The position numbers and the translations under genes were made by a program. A stretch of 45,262 bases of DNA from Bdellovibrio sp. (GTDB lineage: Bacteria; Bdellovibrionota; Bdellovibrionia; Bdellovibrionales; Bdellovibrionaceae), in contig JABWCO010000009.1 of the NCBI GenBank assembly GCA_013360185.1, positions 1 through 45,262 on the forward strand, read 5' to 3'. How positions within the stretch are numbered: the stretch's first letter is position 1; each line of letters opens with the position of its first letter. Under the pieces are notes generated by a model, which worked only from the letters and a program-made list of their open reading frames with translations, had not been told where the DNA came from and did not search any database. Positions 31,517-39,980 of this stretch are shown here, one piece after another.

Positions 31517-33043
31517 TCACCAAACGCCTTTCTCAATCAAGCGTTTGTCCTGCCCGTAAGAGTCTTCCGTAAAACGAATAATGCCGCTGGCATCATAATG
31601 CGAAGTTAAGAACGCCATATACACCGGCACGGGTTGCTTCAAGTTGATCGGTGTATCCTTGTTTAAAACTTCTCCGGGCTTGGCCACCGTTCGTTCAATC
31701 ACTTCGCGGGTCCACTGCGTACCCCGCAAAAGATATTCAGCTAAATCTAAGGGCCTTTCAACGCGTACGCAGCCCGAACTAATTAAACGATCTGGTTCTG
31801 CGAATAGTTCGCGCTGGTTGGTATCGTGCAGGTAAATCGCAAAAGAATTCGTCAGCATAAATTTGAAAATACCTAGGGCATTGCCGGTGTGTGGCTTTTG
31901 GCGAATGTAAAAGTCAGCATCGTGTTTTGCATCTAAACGCTGCCAATCTATACTGGATGGACTAATTCTGCGCGTGAAGTCCTTGTTCCAAACTTCATAA
32001 TTGTGCGAATCAAAATAATAATCAATTTCCCAAGGGGCTAGCTTACGAATATCTTCGACCTTGTCTTCGCGAAAAATGGTGGGCGGCACAACCCAGAACG
32101 GATTCAGAATTACTTGCACGACTTTATCTTTTAACATGGGTGAAGGTCTGCTGATTCGACCATTGATCGTGCGAAAGCTCATGGTTTTTGCCCCAGGGGT
32201 CACCCGATCAATCATATTAAAATAGCTCATGGCTAAGTTCACAAAAATAAACCGTTCCTCAAAAACTTGCGGGAACCATCTTAGTTTTTCCATATCCAAA
32301 CGCACCTGGCGTAACCGGTCTTGGCAACTTTTGTTTAAGTACAACCACGTCCGCCCCCCAGGGGAAATCACGCCATCCGGAGTTTTTCGCATCAACCACT
32401 GAATATCCTTCACCGCCGCCAAAGTCGCCGCATCAAAAGTGTCGTCGACGGTCACCTTGTAACCAAATTGCTGCAGACGCGTTTTGATCGCAGTCACCTG
32501 AGGATTTTTTGTGCCCATTTTCAACTCGGCTTTCAGTGCCGGCAAAACTGGCCACGCATTATTCGCGCAAAAAGCCGAAATCTTCTGCAATGATTCTTTC
32601 AACGATATATAAGGAGCATGCAACGGCGCCAACTGTTCCAGCAACGGCCACGCTTTATAAGCTTGCGCCAGCGCCAAGGTTCTTAACTGGGCGGGAGTCA
32701 AAAATTCTTTGCGCAGCAAACGTACATCCTTGCCCATTGTCACCGGATCCACTGTGCCGATTGAAATGTCCTTTAATAATCGTAAATAATTTTGATTAGC
32801 CATGTCCCGCAGAAACACGCCACCAACACTATTTTGTCCTGTTTGGTAAGCAGTCTCCATCGCGGTTGTCCAATATCCCAACGGATTTAAACCATGTGAA
32901 CCGACACTAGACATTGCATGCCGCATGTCTTGCAAATTGAGCTCATTAATAATCGCAAGATATTCAGCTGTTTTTGTTTGGGTATTGCCCCAGAAAGAAA
33001 AAAACAATATCAGACACGACAAAGTGATACGAATGACTTTCAT
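31517..33043 (-). CDS. L,D-transpeptidase of the LdtD/YcbB type
   Basis: This 508-residue periplasmic enzyme forms 3-3 (mDAP-mDAP) cross-links in peptidoglycan. After a signal segment (ITLSCLILFFSFWGN) come a helical scaffold domain, a peptidoglycan-binding-like repeat (~180-235, TAIKTRLQQFGYKV, DDTFDAATLAAVKDIQ) and the YkuD catalytic domain (~260-460). His406 (YLHDTNQRELF), Ser423 and Cys425 (ISSGCVRVERPLDLAEYLL) form the active site. Length and order match YcbB. In Bdellovibrio-type predators such enzymes are known to modify prey or own wall during the prey-cell stage; applying this here is inference. The gene converges on the low-complexity secreted protein and is monocistronic. Confidence 0.93.
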   Translation of the reverse strand: MKVIRITLSCLILFFSFWGNTQTKTAEYLAIINELNLQDMRHAMSSVGSHGLNPLGYWTTAMETAYQTGQNSVGGVFLRDMANQNYLRLLKDISIGTVDPVTMGKDVRLLRKEFLTPAQLRTLALAQAYKAWPLLEQLAPLHAPYISLKESLQKISAFCANNAWPVLPALKAELKMGTKNPQVTAIKTRLQQFGYKVTVDDTFDAATLAAVKDIQWLMRKTPDGVISPGGRTWLYLNKSCQDRLRQVRLDMEKLRWFPQVFEERFIFVNLAMSYFNMIDRVTPGAKTMSFRTINGRISRPSPMLKDKVVQVILNPFWVVPPTIFREDKVEDIRKLAPWEIDYYFDSHNYEVWNKDFTRRISPSSIDWQRLDAKHDADFYIRQKPHTGNALGIFKFMLTNSFAIYLHDTNQRELFAEPDRLISSGCVRVERPLDLAEYLLRGTQWTREVIERTVAKPGEVLNKDTPINLKQPVPVYMAFLTSHYDASGIIRFTEDSYGQDKRLIEKGVW

Positions 33044-33214
33044 AATCCCCCCAAAGACAGCCGTCGAATAAGAAAATAGTCCGTGGAATTTAGATTTTTG
33101 AAAAGCCTTCTATCGCAATCGACCGGATTCTTTCGAAAAGAAAATCTTCACTCTGTGAAAAGGCACAGAATACAGATCCTTCGGGTCGGGGCCACAGTCC
33201 TAATGAGGAATAAA

Positions 33215-33240
33215 AAAAGGAGACCCTTCGGTCTCCTTTT
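33215..33240 (-). terminator. Rho-independent terminator of gltA
   Basis: AAAAGGAGACC/GGTCTCCTTTT forms an 11-base stem with a 4-base loop, 27 bases after the gltA stop, followed on the minus strand by a T run. The remaining gap 33044-33214, upstream of the L,D-transpeptidase, shows no clear promoter. Confidence 0.85.
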
Positions 33241-33266
33241 CTAAAGAACACTTTAATTTATTAAAA

Positions 33267-34388
33267 TTACTTTTTAAGACCTTCTTTACCAGCCCATTTT
33301 CCACGAGGACGGTAAATACGGTTGTTTGCGTATTGTTCAAACGCATGTGCACACCAGCCAGAAATACGCGAAGCCGCAAAGATCGGCGTGAACAAGTCCG
33401 TTGGAATTCCCATCGAGAAGTACACAGTCGCAGAATAGAAATCCACATTTGGCATCAAGCCTTTTTCTTTGTACATAGTATCGTCGATCAAAGTCGACAT
33501 TTCGTACATGTGGTGCATTCCTGCATCTTTAGTCAATTTGTCAGACATGCCACGCAAGATACGAGCACGAGGATCGCCGTTTTTGTAAACGCGGTGACCG
33601 ATACCCATAACTTTTTCTTTAGCTTGCAAAGCGTCCTTCACAAACTGCTGAGCTTTGTCCATGTTGCCGATTTTTTGCAGCATCAAGATCACTTGTTCAT
33701 TCGCTCCGCCATGCAAAGGTCCTTTTAAGGCGCCAATCGCAGAAACGATCGCAGAGTGCAAATCAGACAATGAAGAAGCCGTTACACGAGTTGCGAAAGC
33801 AGAGCAGTTCAACTCATGGTCCGCGTGCAGGATCAAGCAAGTGTCCATGACTTTTACGTGTTCAGCGTTTGGCTCTTTACCACCGCCCAACATGTACATC
33901 ATGTTCCAAGCCATTGATTTATCAGTTTTCGGAGTTACCGGCTCTTTGCCTTTACGAATTGCATCGAAGGCACAAAGAAGAGTTCCCATTTTCGCCGTCA
34001 AACGAACTGATTTTCTTAAGTTCGCTTCTGGAGAGTTATCGTTTGCATCAGCATCCCAGTGTGCCATCAAAGACACCGCAGTACGCAACCAACCCATGGG
34101 GTGTACGTTTGTTGGGATTGCTTTTAGAACTTTGATGAACTCTGGGCTCAACGGCATTTCATTGTGAAGCTCTTGAGAGAACGCTTGCAGTTCTGAAGCA
34201 CTTGGCATTTTGTCGTTCCACAAAAGATAAGTAACTTCTTCGAAAGTGGAATTTGCCGCCAGATCATCAATCGTGTATCCGCGGAAATTTAAAGAATCGC
34301 CTACGATAAAAGAGATTTTTGTCGTACAAGCTACAACGCCTTCAAGACCCTTATCTAAGGCGCCTTCATAGATATTTACTTCGGCCAT
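33267..34388 (-). CDS. gltA: Citrate synthase
   Basis: This 373-residue enzyme condenses oxaloacetate and acetyl-CoA, the entry step of the TCA cycle. The catalytic His residues are in GALKGPLHGGANEQV and MGIGHRVYKNGDPRA, and the catalytic Asp in NVDFYSATVYFSMG. The length fits the short, dimeric type of citrate synthase rather than the NADH-regulated hexameric E. coli type (~427). Other conserved parts are GDSLNFRGYTIDDLA near the N-terminus and FAASRISGWCAHAFEQY near the C-terminus. GGATACT precedes the ATG. It stands alone with its own terminator. Confidence 0.95.
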   Translation of the reverse strand: MAEVNIYEGALDKGLEGVVACTTKISFIVGDSLNFRGYTIDDLAANSTFEEVTYLLWNDKMPSASELQAFSQELHNEMPLSPEFIKVLKAIPTNVHPMGWLRTAVSLMAHWDADANDNSPEANLRKSVRLTAKMGTLLCAFDAIRKGKEPVTPKTDKSMAWNMMYMLGGGKEPNAEHVKVMDTCLILHADHELNCSAFATRVTASSLSDLHSAIVSAIGALKGPLHGGANEQVILMLQKIGNMDKAQQFVKDALQAKEKVMGIGHRVYKNGDPRARILRGMSDKLTKDAGMHHMYEMSTLIDDTMYKEKGLMPNVDFYSATVYFSMGIPTDLFTPIFAASRISGWCAHAFEQYANNRIYRPRGKWAGKEGLKK

Positions 34389-34505
34389 ATTAGTATCCTT
34401 TCATGACTATCAAATTAACATTCTACTCATAACAAAATTTTAAAGTACAAGTCACCTTCATTCCCCAGTTAAGCCGCAACACAACTGAGAAAATGAGATG
34501 AAGTC

Positions 34506-35396
34506 CTAATTCTTCGCAAGTTTGATGACTCGATCTTTCACTTCCGTGACGATCAAGGTCTGATCCCGCAAAGGCTCTGCCTTCCCGGTGTATTTTTCAT
34601 TGGCAAAAAGTATTTCGTTGCGTAAATCGTGCACACCTTGTTTGGGGGCCTTCATGATGGCTTCCGACAAGCCGTGTCCACCCCAGTTCACACCCACAGA
34701 GTTCTGCGACAACTTGATTCCTTCCGTGGACAAAATCACACGGTCGCGGGGATTTAATTGGATAGTGCGGCTTTGAGGCTCTGTGTTAAAGTCTTTACTC
34801 AAGGCCTGCCCTGTCGGCATCAGCTCTTGCAATCCCTCTTGGCCATAAACCTGCAAAAACCCATCTATGGAACCTACAGAGCAATACTGAATTTCATAGC
34901 TGCGACGATCCACGACGCCATAAAACAGACTAGCCTTGTCGTCATTCTGAATATGCGGAATCACTTCTTTGGCCAACAAAGCAACAACCTTGTGTGCTTC
35001 AAGACCACGGCGGGCTTCCATCTGCGAAGAGATTTTAATGATCACTGATAATAATAACGATGAAAGCGAGTAGCCACTGGCACTAGAGATCAAAATTCCA
35101 AACTTTAACTTGTCTTCGTGTTCGAAGATATCAAAGTAATCACCACCAAAACGTGTGCCCGCTATAAACTTTGTACTAAAATCGAAACCTTGAACGTTGG
35201 GAAGCTCCGTCGGCGACAAAAGTTTTTGCAAACTTTGCGCGAGCTTCAACTCTTGGCTTACTTGATGAATAAGCTTTTCTAACGCTGAATTCGCCTTCGT
35301 TAATTCCAAACGATAGCGATGCAGCTCGGCTTCTTTGACTGCCAATTCATGTTCAAGTTCGGAAACGCGTTCCTTTAATTCACTCTCATTAGACAT
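34506..35396 (-). CDS. SpoIIE/RsbU-type phosphatase domain protein, probably degenerate
   Basis: This 296-residue cytoplasmic protein starts with a coiled coil (residues 1-~55, ESELKERVSELEHELAVKEA), then a SpoIIE-type PP2C fold. GGDYFD (84-89) keeps the first metal ligands. The second motif, normally GDVSGHG, reads SSASGYS (104-110), so its Asp is Ser105 (codon AGT). The TDG motif is TEG (ILSTEGIK) and the last motif is RDQT instead of DDxT. Loss of the bridging Asp suggests that it no longer dephosphorylates efficiently and may act as a binding partner in a partner-switch. It is the last gene of the polyprenyl-synthase operon, 42 bases after the membrane protein. Confidence 0.8.
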   Translation of the reverse strand: MSNESELKERVSELEHELAVKEAELHRYRLELTKANSALEKLIHQVSQELKLAQSLQKLLSPTELPNVQGFDFSTKFIAGTRFGGDYFDIFEHEDKLKFGILISSASGYSLSSLLLSVIIKISSQMEARRGLEAHKVVALLAKEVIPHIQNDDKASLFYGVVDRRSYEIQYCSVGSIDGFLQVYGQEGLQELMPTGQALSKDFNTEPQSRTIQLNPRDRVILSTEGIKLSQNSVGVNWGGHGLSEAIMKAPKQGVHDLRNEILFANEKYTGKAEPLRDQTLIVTEVKDRVIKLAKN

Positions 35397-35438
35397 GCCA
35401 AATTATTGTAGAGGCGTCCTTTGCGAGAGTCACGAGTT

Positions 35439-36611
35439 TCAACCCTTTAGGCTTTGGTCGAGGACACTCAACTGCTCTTCCTCGGCACGCAAGCGGGCTT
35501 GAATCGGCCCTGGAACCTGACCATTTTGCAACGTGCCCAGACCCTGCAAGTGATAGCGGATTTCGCCCAGACGTTTGTGAACTTTGGGCTGTCCCCACAG
35601 CATCGCGGCCTCTGACAGCAGACCGTAGTCTTTCCAGTGAGGGGTGAAATATTTTGGATCTTGCAACTCATCCACCTTCACTTGGCATCCAAAATGGCCC
35701 CACACCATTTGCGCGACACACTGAAAAAATAAAATGAGCGCGAACAGGAACATAAACTGCAAGGTCTTGTCTTGAAAAGAACTCAAATCTGCAGAAAAAC
35801 CCAAATCAAAAATACTGCGAGCTTCACCGGCAACAAAGAAACCAAGAACCACGCCCGCAAGCGAAGCCAATGAAAACTGCCAACCTACACGTCGACAGTC
35901 TTGATTGAGCTGACGACTGCGCCACCAGAAAACTAACATGCGGCCGATACGCTCCCCGGCCACCAAAGCCAAGGCACCGTTAAATGAAATCATACTCGTC
36001 ACTAAAAGCCCCAAGGCCAATACCACCGACCAAAATTCAACTTGAATGATAAGACTTAAGATAACACTGAGGCCCAAAATAGCAAAGACAGCGCCAAAGC
36101 GGCCATCGGCCAACGCAAATGCCACCTCACTTTGTCCCATAAGCGTTTGCAAGACACTCGATCTTTGCAGCAGCAGCTCGCCCCCCAACAAAAAAAGCCC
36201 CGTCGCAAAAATCCACTTCAAAATAATTTCGGCCCTCGGTGCGCGCCACACGCCAATATAAGTGAGGGCACATACACCTAAAATGAAAAAGCCATTCAAG
36301 TTTAAGAATAACAATCCTAGGATCAACATCCACCAGGCACCCAAGGTGCTTAAACTCATGATTAAAACACTTGAACGTAAATTCAGGACACGCAAGTTAT
36401 ATAAAGCCAAGGCTGAATACAAAGATCTTTGCGGGGACGCTTCTAATATGACAACATCCACAGCGCCGATCAGCATTTTTACAAAAGAAGATTCAAAACC
36501 TTTTTCATAAAAATTCTTTTGTAAGTTTACAAATAATTTAGAAATCTGCTTTTGTGACTCAATCAATCCAAAAAGGATTATAACGAAGCTACCCAACCAC
36601 ATAAGTATCAT
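35439..36611 (-). CDS. Integral membrane protein, weakly Na/Pi-cotransporter-like
   Basis: This 390-residue protein has about nine hydrophobic helices, then a ~85-residue polar C-terminal tail with helical content (KVHKRLGEIRYHLQGLGTLQ). The start MILMWLGSFVIILFGLIES and the pair of repeats resemble Na/Pi cotransporter (PF02690-like) topology, with LSLIIQVEFW where QSSS is expected and GERIG where GANIGT is expected. If so, the transport motif is lost. The similarity is faint and could be by chance. ATG 36611 follows AGGTGG at good spacing and overlaps rsmJ by 23 bases. It sits in the same operon as the SpoIIE-like protein. Confidence 0.5.
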   Translation of the reverse strand: MILMWLGSFVIILFGLIESQKQISKLFVNLQKNFYEKGFESSFVKMLIGAVDVVILEASPQRSLYSALALYNLRVLNLRSSVLIMSLSTLGAWWMLILGLLFLNLNGFFILGVCALTYIGVWRAPRAEIILKWIFATGLFLLGGELLLQRSSVLQTLMGQSEVAFALADGRFGAVFAILGLSVILSLIIQVEFWSVVLALGLLVTSMISFNGALALVAGERIGRMLVFWWRSRQLNQDCRRVGWQFSLASLAGVVLGFFVAGEARSIFDLGFSADLSSFQDKTLQFMFLFALILFFQCVAQMVWGHFGCQVKVDELQDPKYFTPHWKDYGLLSEAAMLWGQPKVHKRLGEIRYHLQGLGTLQNGQVPGPIQARLRAEEEQLSVLDQSLKG

Positions 36612-37344
36612 AGCGAACCACCTTTCCCTCATAGGAGTGGCGCACGCCTGGCAGCAACTCTTCAGCCTGCATCGGGCGCTTGACCACAACTCTCTGCACG
36701 GGCCACGTTAAGGCCTCTTTTAAAACTTCCGCAGCGTCATCATCGTGCCCAACAAGGTCGCGAAACACGACCATCTCTTGTTTCGGCAACGCAGACTTTT
36801 TTTTGTGCGGATACATTGGATCAAAATAAATGGAATCAATATTCAACTGACCCTTGTGCTCTTTTAAAAACTGCAAGCTGTCAGCAAAGTACAGTTGATA
36901 GAATTGCAAATAAGACTTTGTCGTCTTAGCAAAAGCCTCTTTCAGTAATGCATACAGCACCGGAGAACGCTCCACTCCGGTCACGGCAAAACCCAACTGG
37001 GTTAGAAACACGCTGTCCACGCCCAGGCCGACAGATAAATCCAAAATATTACGATAGCCCTTGGCCACACCCAAGGCCTTGGCGATCAGCTCATTTTTGC
37101 CGCGATGACCTTTGCGTTCATAGTCTAAATGATTTTTCTCAAAATCAATTTCTAATATGCGCTTTTCTTGATCACGCACATAAACACCTTGCGGTTCGAC
37201 GTGGAAGTTAAAAAAGTACTTTTCAGGATAAGAAGGATTTAAGGGACACTTAAAGAACTGACTCCACTGAAGGGCTTTGGCATCTGTCGCAGAAGAAGAA
37301 AGCACACACAGGCGCTCGTTTATTGCAGCAGATACCAAAGACAT
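36589..37344 (-). CDS. rsmJ: 16S rRNA (guanine1516-N2)-methyltransferase RsmJ
   Basis: This 251-residue SAM-dependent enzyme methylates G1516 of 16S rRNA. Its signature block matches E. coli RsmJ closely: IYFDPMYPHKKKSALPKQEM, VVFRDLVGHDDDAAEVL, VQRVVVKRPMQAEEL and the SAM-binding ILDLSVGLGVDSVFLTQLGF with acidic VTGVERSP. The conserved D-P-M-[FY]-P-H-K is intact. ATG 37344 is used; a longer reading would need the TTG at 37356. The start overlaps the end of the UbiA-like gene by 25 bases, so translation is coupled. Confidence 0.93.
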   Translation of the reverse strand: MSLVSAAINERLCVLSSSATDAKALQWSQFFKCPLNPSYPEKYFFNFHVEPQGVYVRDQEKRILEIDFEKNHLDYERKGHRGKNELIAKALGVAKGYRNILDLSVGLGVDSVFLTQLGFAVTGVERSPVLYALLKEAFAKTTKSYLQFYQLYFADSLQFLKEHKGQLNIDSIYFDPMYPHKKKSALPKQEMVVFRDLVGHDDDAAEVLKEALTWPVQRVVVKRPMQAEELLPGVRHSYEGKVVRYDTYVVG

Positions 37345-38387
37345 TCGAAAACCCAAAGACCAATGGTAGTCAAAAACAGTTTGAACCCGGAACGATAAAC
37401 GCCTTGCAATTCACTGCCCGCAGGGCTGGAAATATTTTTTAAGCGCGCAATAAAACTAAAAGATAAGAAAATCAAAACCACCGACGCATAAAAGCCCCAA
37501 TACTTGCCGGCATAGGCACCATGATAAACTAAGTTAAAAAGGACAAAGATCACCCACCAGAAAGCCAGCAAGCGACGAGCCTTATCAAAACCCAACCAGT
37601 TGATCGTATTAGTGAAGCCCGCCTGGGCACTGGGCAGAATATTGGCAAAGTTTTTTAAGTGCACCACAAACAGCACCAGCCAACCCCACAAGCAGCCCAA
37701 TGCAACACTTTCCGCATCCCACAAAATTCCCATGGCCTGCTGATAACCCACAGTCAAAAACGGACCGAACATCAGAAACAGTGCCAGCTCTCCACCGATT
37801 CGATATTTGAACGAATTTTGTTTTTTAAACTGCGCCCAAAGGCCGACGGCAACACTGGCGCCTAAAACCCATATAACATCGGGCAAGGCTATGATAATCG
37901 GAATCGCGCAAAGAATTGCAAGCGCTAGCAACACACTTGAATAGAACTTAACTTGAGCCGCGGTAACCCACCCATTTTGAATAGCTCGACTGCCACTTTT
38001 TTCTAAAACGCGGTCGACCCCCTTCATATGGTCCATATAGTCATTCCGCAAATTAACAGAGACAAAGGCCAAGAGCACCCCGATTGTGGCCAGCACAGTT
38101 GTTTGTGGGTCTAAGGGTGCGCTGTCAGCAAGGTTGATAGTTAACACCAAAAACAACGGCACCAAAATAAGCAAAAAACTTTTAACTTTGAAGGTTTGCA
38201 AAAAGACCGTAAAAAACTCTGGTCTTTGCAAAGACGTGATCGGCACAATTCGAAAGGTCACGGTTTCAGACGCCGAATTCACGTTCAGCGTCTGCACGGG
38301 CAACGCCCGCTTATCTTGGGAAAATGTTCCAAGTAAATAGGATTCAAATTCCGGAGAGCTCTTCGACAACGTGATCAACTGACTCAC
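37320..38387 (-). CDS. UbiA-like prenyltransferase with altered second Asp motif
   Basis: This 355-residue membrane protein has about eight or nine helices. A ~65-residue soluble N-terminal extension precedes the first helix, which typical UbiA proteins lack. The first prenyl-diphosphate motif is intact (NLRNDYMDHMKGVDRV, Asn115, Asp116, Asp119, Asp125). In the second, the expected N-x-x-R-D-x-x-x-D reads HLKNFANILPSAQAG, without Asp. Activity may be altered or absent. The start overlaps the stop of a polyprenyl diphosphate synthase (ATGA), which would supply a prenyl donor. A true menA lies at 44351, so this is not the menaquinone enzyme. The acceptor is unknown. Confidence 0.8.
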   Translation of the reverse strand: MSQLITLSKSSPEFESYLLGTFSQDKRALPVQTLNVNSASETVTFRIVPITSLQRPEFFTVFLQTFKVKSFLLILVPLFLVLTINLADSAPLDPQTTVLATIGVLLAFVSVNLRNDYMDHMKGVDRVLEKSGSRAIQNGWVTAAQVKFYSSVLLALAILCAIPIIIALPDVIWVLGASVAVGLWAQFKKQNSFKYRIGGELALFLMFGPFLTVGYQQAMGILWDAESVALGCLWGWLVLFVVHLKNFANILPSAQAGFTNTINWLGFDKARRLLAFWWVIFVLFNLVYHGAYAGKYWGFYASVVLIFLSFSFIARLKNISSPAGSELQGVYRSGFKLFLTTIGLWVFECLWYLLQ

Positions 38388-39340
38388 GAGGGTTTCCTTC
38401 TCCAGTACAAAATTTCAGTCAACGGACGCAATTGATCGATCAACTTTTCTTCGCCGGGCTTCAGGAACGTCTGCAGCCGAGCCAGATGATGATCGTACAT
38501 TTGAATCAAGCTTTTGTTCATTTCATCAAACGCTGCAAGCTTTTGGTCAAAGTGCGCTTTACCACCAATGGCGAAATAATATTCTTCCAATGTTTTACTT
38601 TTTACGATGCTGTCGATTTCTTGTCGCGTTTTTCCTTGGCAAATAAAAGCACCGAAAGAATTTAAATAACCCGACTTAAGGTCGCCCAGGATCGCTTTGC
38701 CTTCGTCATTACGAATATTATAATCTAAAAGATCGTCACTGCGCTGGAATAGTTGACCTAACAGGGTCCCCATCTCTTCCAGAGTGCGATGCAATTCTTC
38801 TTCGTAGCGTTCTTGCGCGATAAAGGGCGCGCGAATACACCACTTAAATAAGCTCGCTGTTTTTAAATTATGAATACGGTCTAGTTGTTCCAGCGTCACG
38901 AAGAAATCGCCCACAACGGAGTCCTGCAACCACTCACCCTCGAGCAAATCGGAAATCACTTCGGCGGTATACTGCACGAGTTTAATATTGCCATGACCAG
39001 AAAGATTCACCATCACGCGTGCTAAAAGATAGTCCCCCGCAAGCACCGCATATTCCGGAGTGTATTTAAGCCAGGCTGCGGTTTTGCCACGACGTAAATG
39101 CGAACGATCGATTAAATCGTCATGCAGCAAAGATGCATTGTGGATAAATTCGATCGTCTGCCCCAAGAGCAGCTCTTCTTTAGCGGTCAGATTTAAATTT
39201 GCACCCATCATACGAATCAACTTCGCACGAAATCCTTTGCCACCTGCAAATAGGTCATCGTAAAGCTTATTCAGCTTGGGCAAGTAGGCTGGAAAATCCT
39301 GGGGATCATAGACTTTAAGATCAATGACACTTCGCTGCAA
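38384..39340 (-). CDS. Polyprenyl (trans-isoprenyl) diphosphate synthase
   Basis: This 318-residue enzyme elongates allylic diphosphates with isopentenyl diphosphate. The first Asp-rich motif is LLHDDLIDRSHLRRG and the second is QRSDDLLDYN, both complete; FRAKLIRMMG near residue 38 is the IPP-binding GGKxxR-type segment (GGKGFRAKL). The chain length of the product cannot be read safely; similarity of layout to IspB-type octaprenyl synthases suggests a long-chain product, the likely side chain of menaquinone. It leads an operon through UbiA-like, RsmJ, membrane protein and SpoIIE-like genes. An AGGAG-type site (TAGGAGATAAAATTG, minus strand) precedes it. Confidence 0.9.
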   Translation of the reverse strand: MQRSVIDLKVYDPQDFPAYLPKLNKLYDDLFAGGKGFRAKLIRMMGANLNLTAKEELLLGQTIEFIHNASLLHDDLIDRSHLRRGKTAAWLKYTPEYAVLAGDYLLARVMVNLSGHGNIKLVQYTAEVISDLLEGEWLQDSVVGDFFVTLEQLDRIHNLKTASLFKWCIRAPFIAQERYEEELHRTLEEMGTLLGQLFQRSDDLLDYNIRNDEGKAILGDLKSGYLNSFGAFICQGKTRQEIDSIVKSKTLEEYYFAIGGKAHFDQKLAAFDEMNKSLIQMYDHHLARLQTFLKPGEEKLIDQLRPLTEILYWRRKPS

Positions 39341-39421
39341 TTTTATCTCCTAGAGAGGGCCTTAACTTCGCGATTTATCTGCTTGCTGTCAAGCGCTCTC
39401 CCGCCTTAAAGTGCCGGGTAT

Positions 39422-39877
39422 ATGGAAGATTTTAAGTTTACAGGTAAAGAGTGGTGGCGCCAGGGTGTGCGTTTTGAGTGCACAGGTTCCGGCAAATGCT
39501 GCACATCCCACGGCGAGTTCGGTTTTGTCTATTTAAACTTGGAAGATCGCCAGCGGTTTGCAAAATATTTGAATATCAGCACCTCCACATTCACGCGTCG
39601 TTATTGCGAAAAAACTGGCGGCATCTGGCACTTAAAAGAAGATCCCAAAAATACCGATTGCATGTTCTTAAAAGGCAAAAGCTGTGGTGTCTACGAAGCA
39701 CGGCCTACGCAATGTAGAACTTGGCCATTTTGGCCTGAAGTCATGAATGCCAAGTCCTGGGCAAAAGATGTCAAAGCCTTCTGTCCCGGTGTGGGACGTG
39801 GCCCCGTCATCCCTGCGAAACGTATCGAAGCGCAACTGCGCGAACAAATCGAAAGCGAAAAGGGCTGGGGAAAATAA
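39422..39877 (+). CDS. YkgJ-type cysteine-cluster protein
   Basis: This 151-residue protein belongs to the YkgJ (zinc- or iron-chelating CxxCxxCC-like) family. It shows FECTGSGKCCTSHGEFGFVY at residues ~18-37, then DCMFLKGKSCGVYEARPTQC with RTWPFWPEV, and a C-terminal AFCPGVGRG. Cys are spaced as in the family, where they bind a metal or Fe-S centre. Function is unclear in all members. It is divergent from the polyprenyl synthase gene, with an 81-base gap, and is followed by the large lipoprotein after 103 bases that show nothing clear. Confidence 0.88.
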   Translation: MEDFKFTGKEWWRQGVRFECTGSGKCCTSHGEFGFVYLNLEDRQRFAKYLNISTSTFTRRYCEKTGGIWHLKEDPKNTDCMFLKGKSCGVYEARPTQCRTWPFWPEVMNAKSWAKDVKAFCPGVGRGPVIPAKRIEAQLREQIESEKGWGK

Positions 39878-39980
39878 TTTTCGACTCGCCCTGAGACAGA
39901 ACAGTTACAGGTGTGATGAAACTTCGCAAAATCTCAATTTGAATCTTCAGACTTTGGTCCAGGATGTCGATAAATTGAGT

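Noticed and set aside
33061-33214. Riboswitch or small RNA upstream of the L,D-transpeptidase
   Set aside because: No recognisable conserved element or paired terminator apart from that of gltA.
39747-39980. Upstream extension of the Ig-like lipoprotein frame
   Set aside because: It overlaps the YkgJ-type gene and would bury the lipobox signal peptide that begins at 39981.
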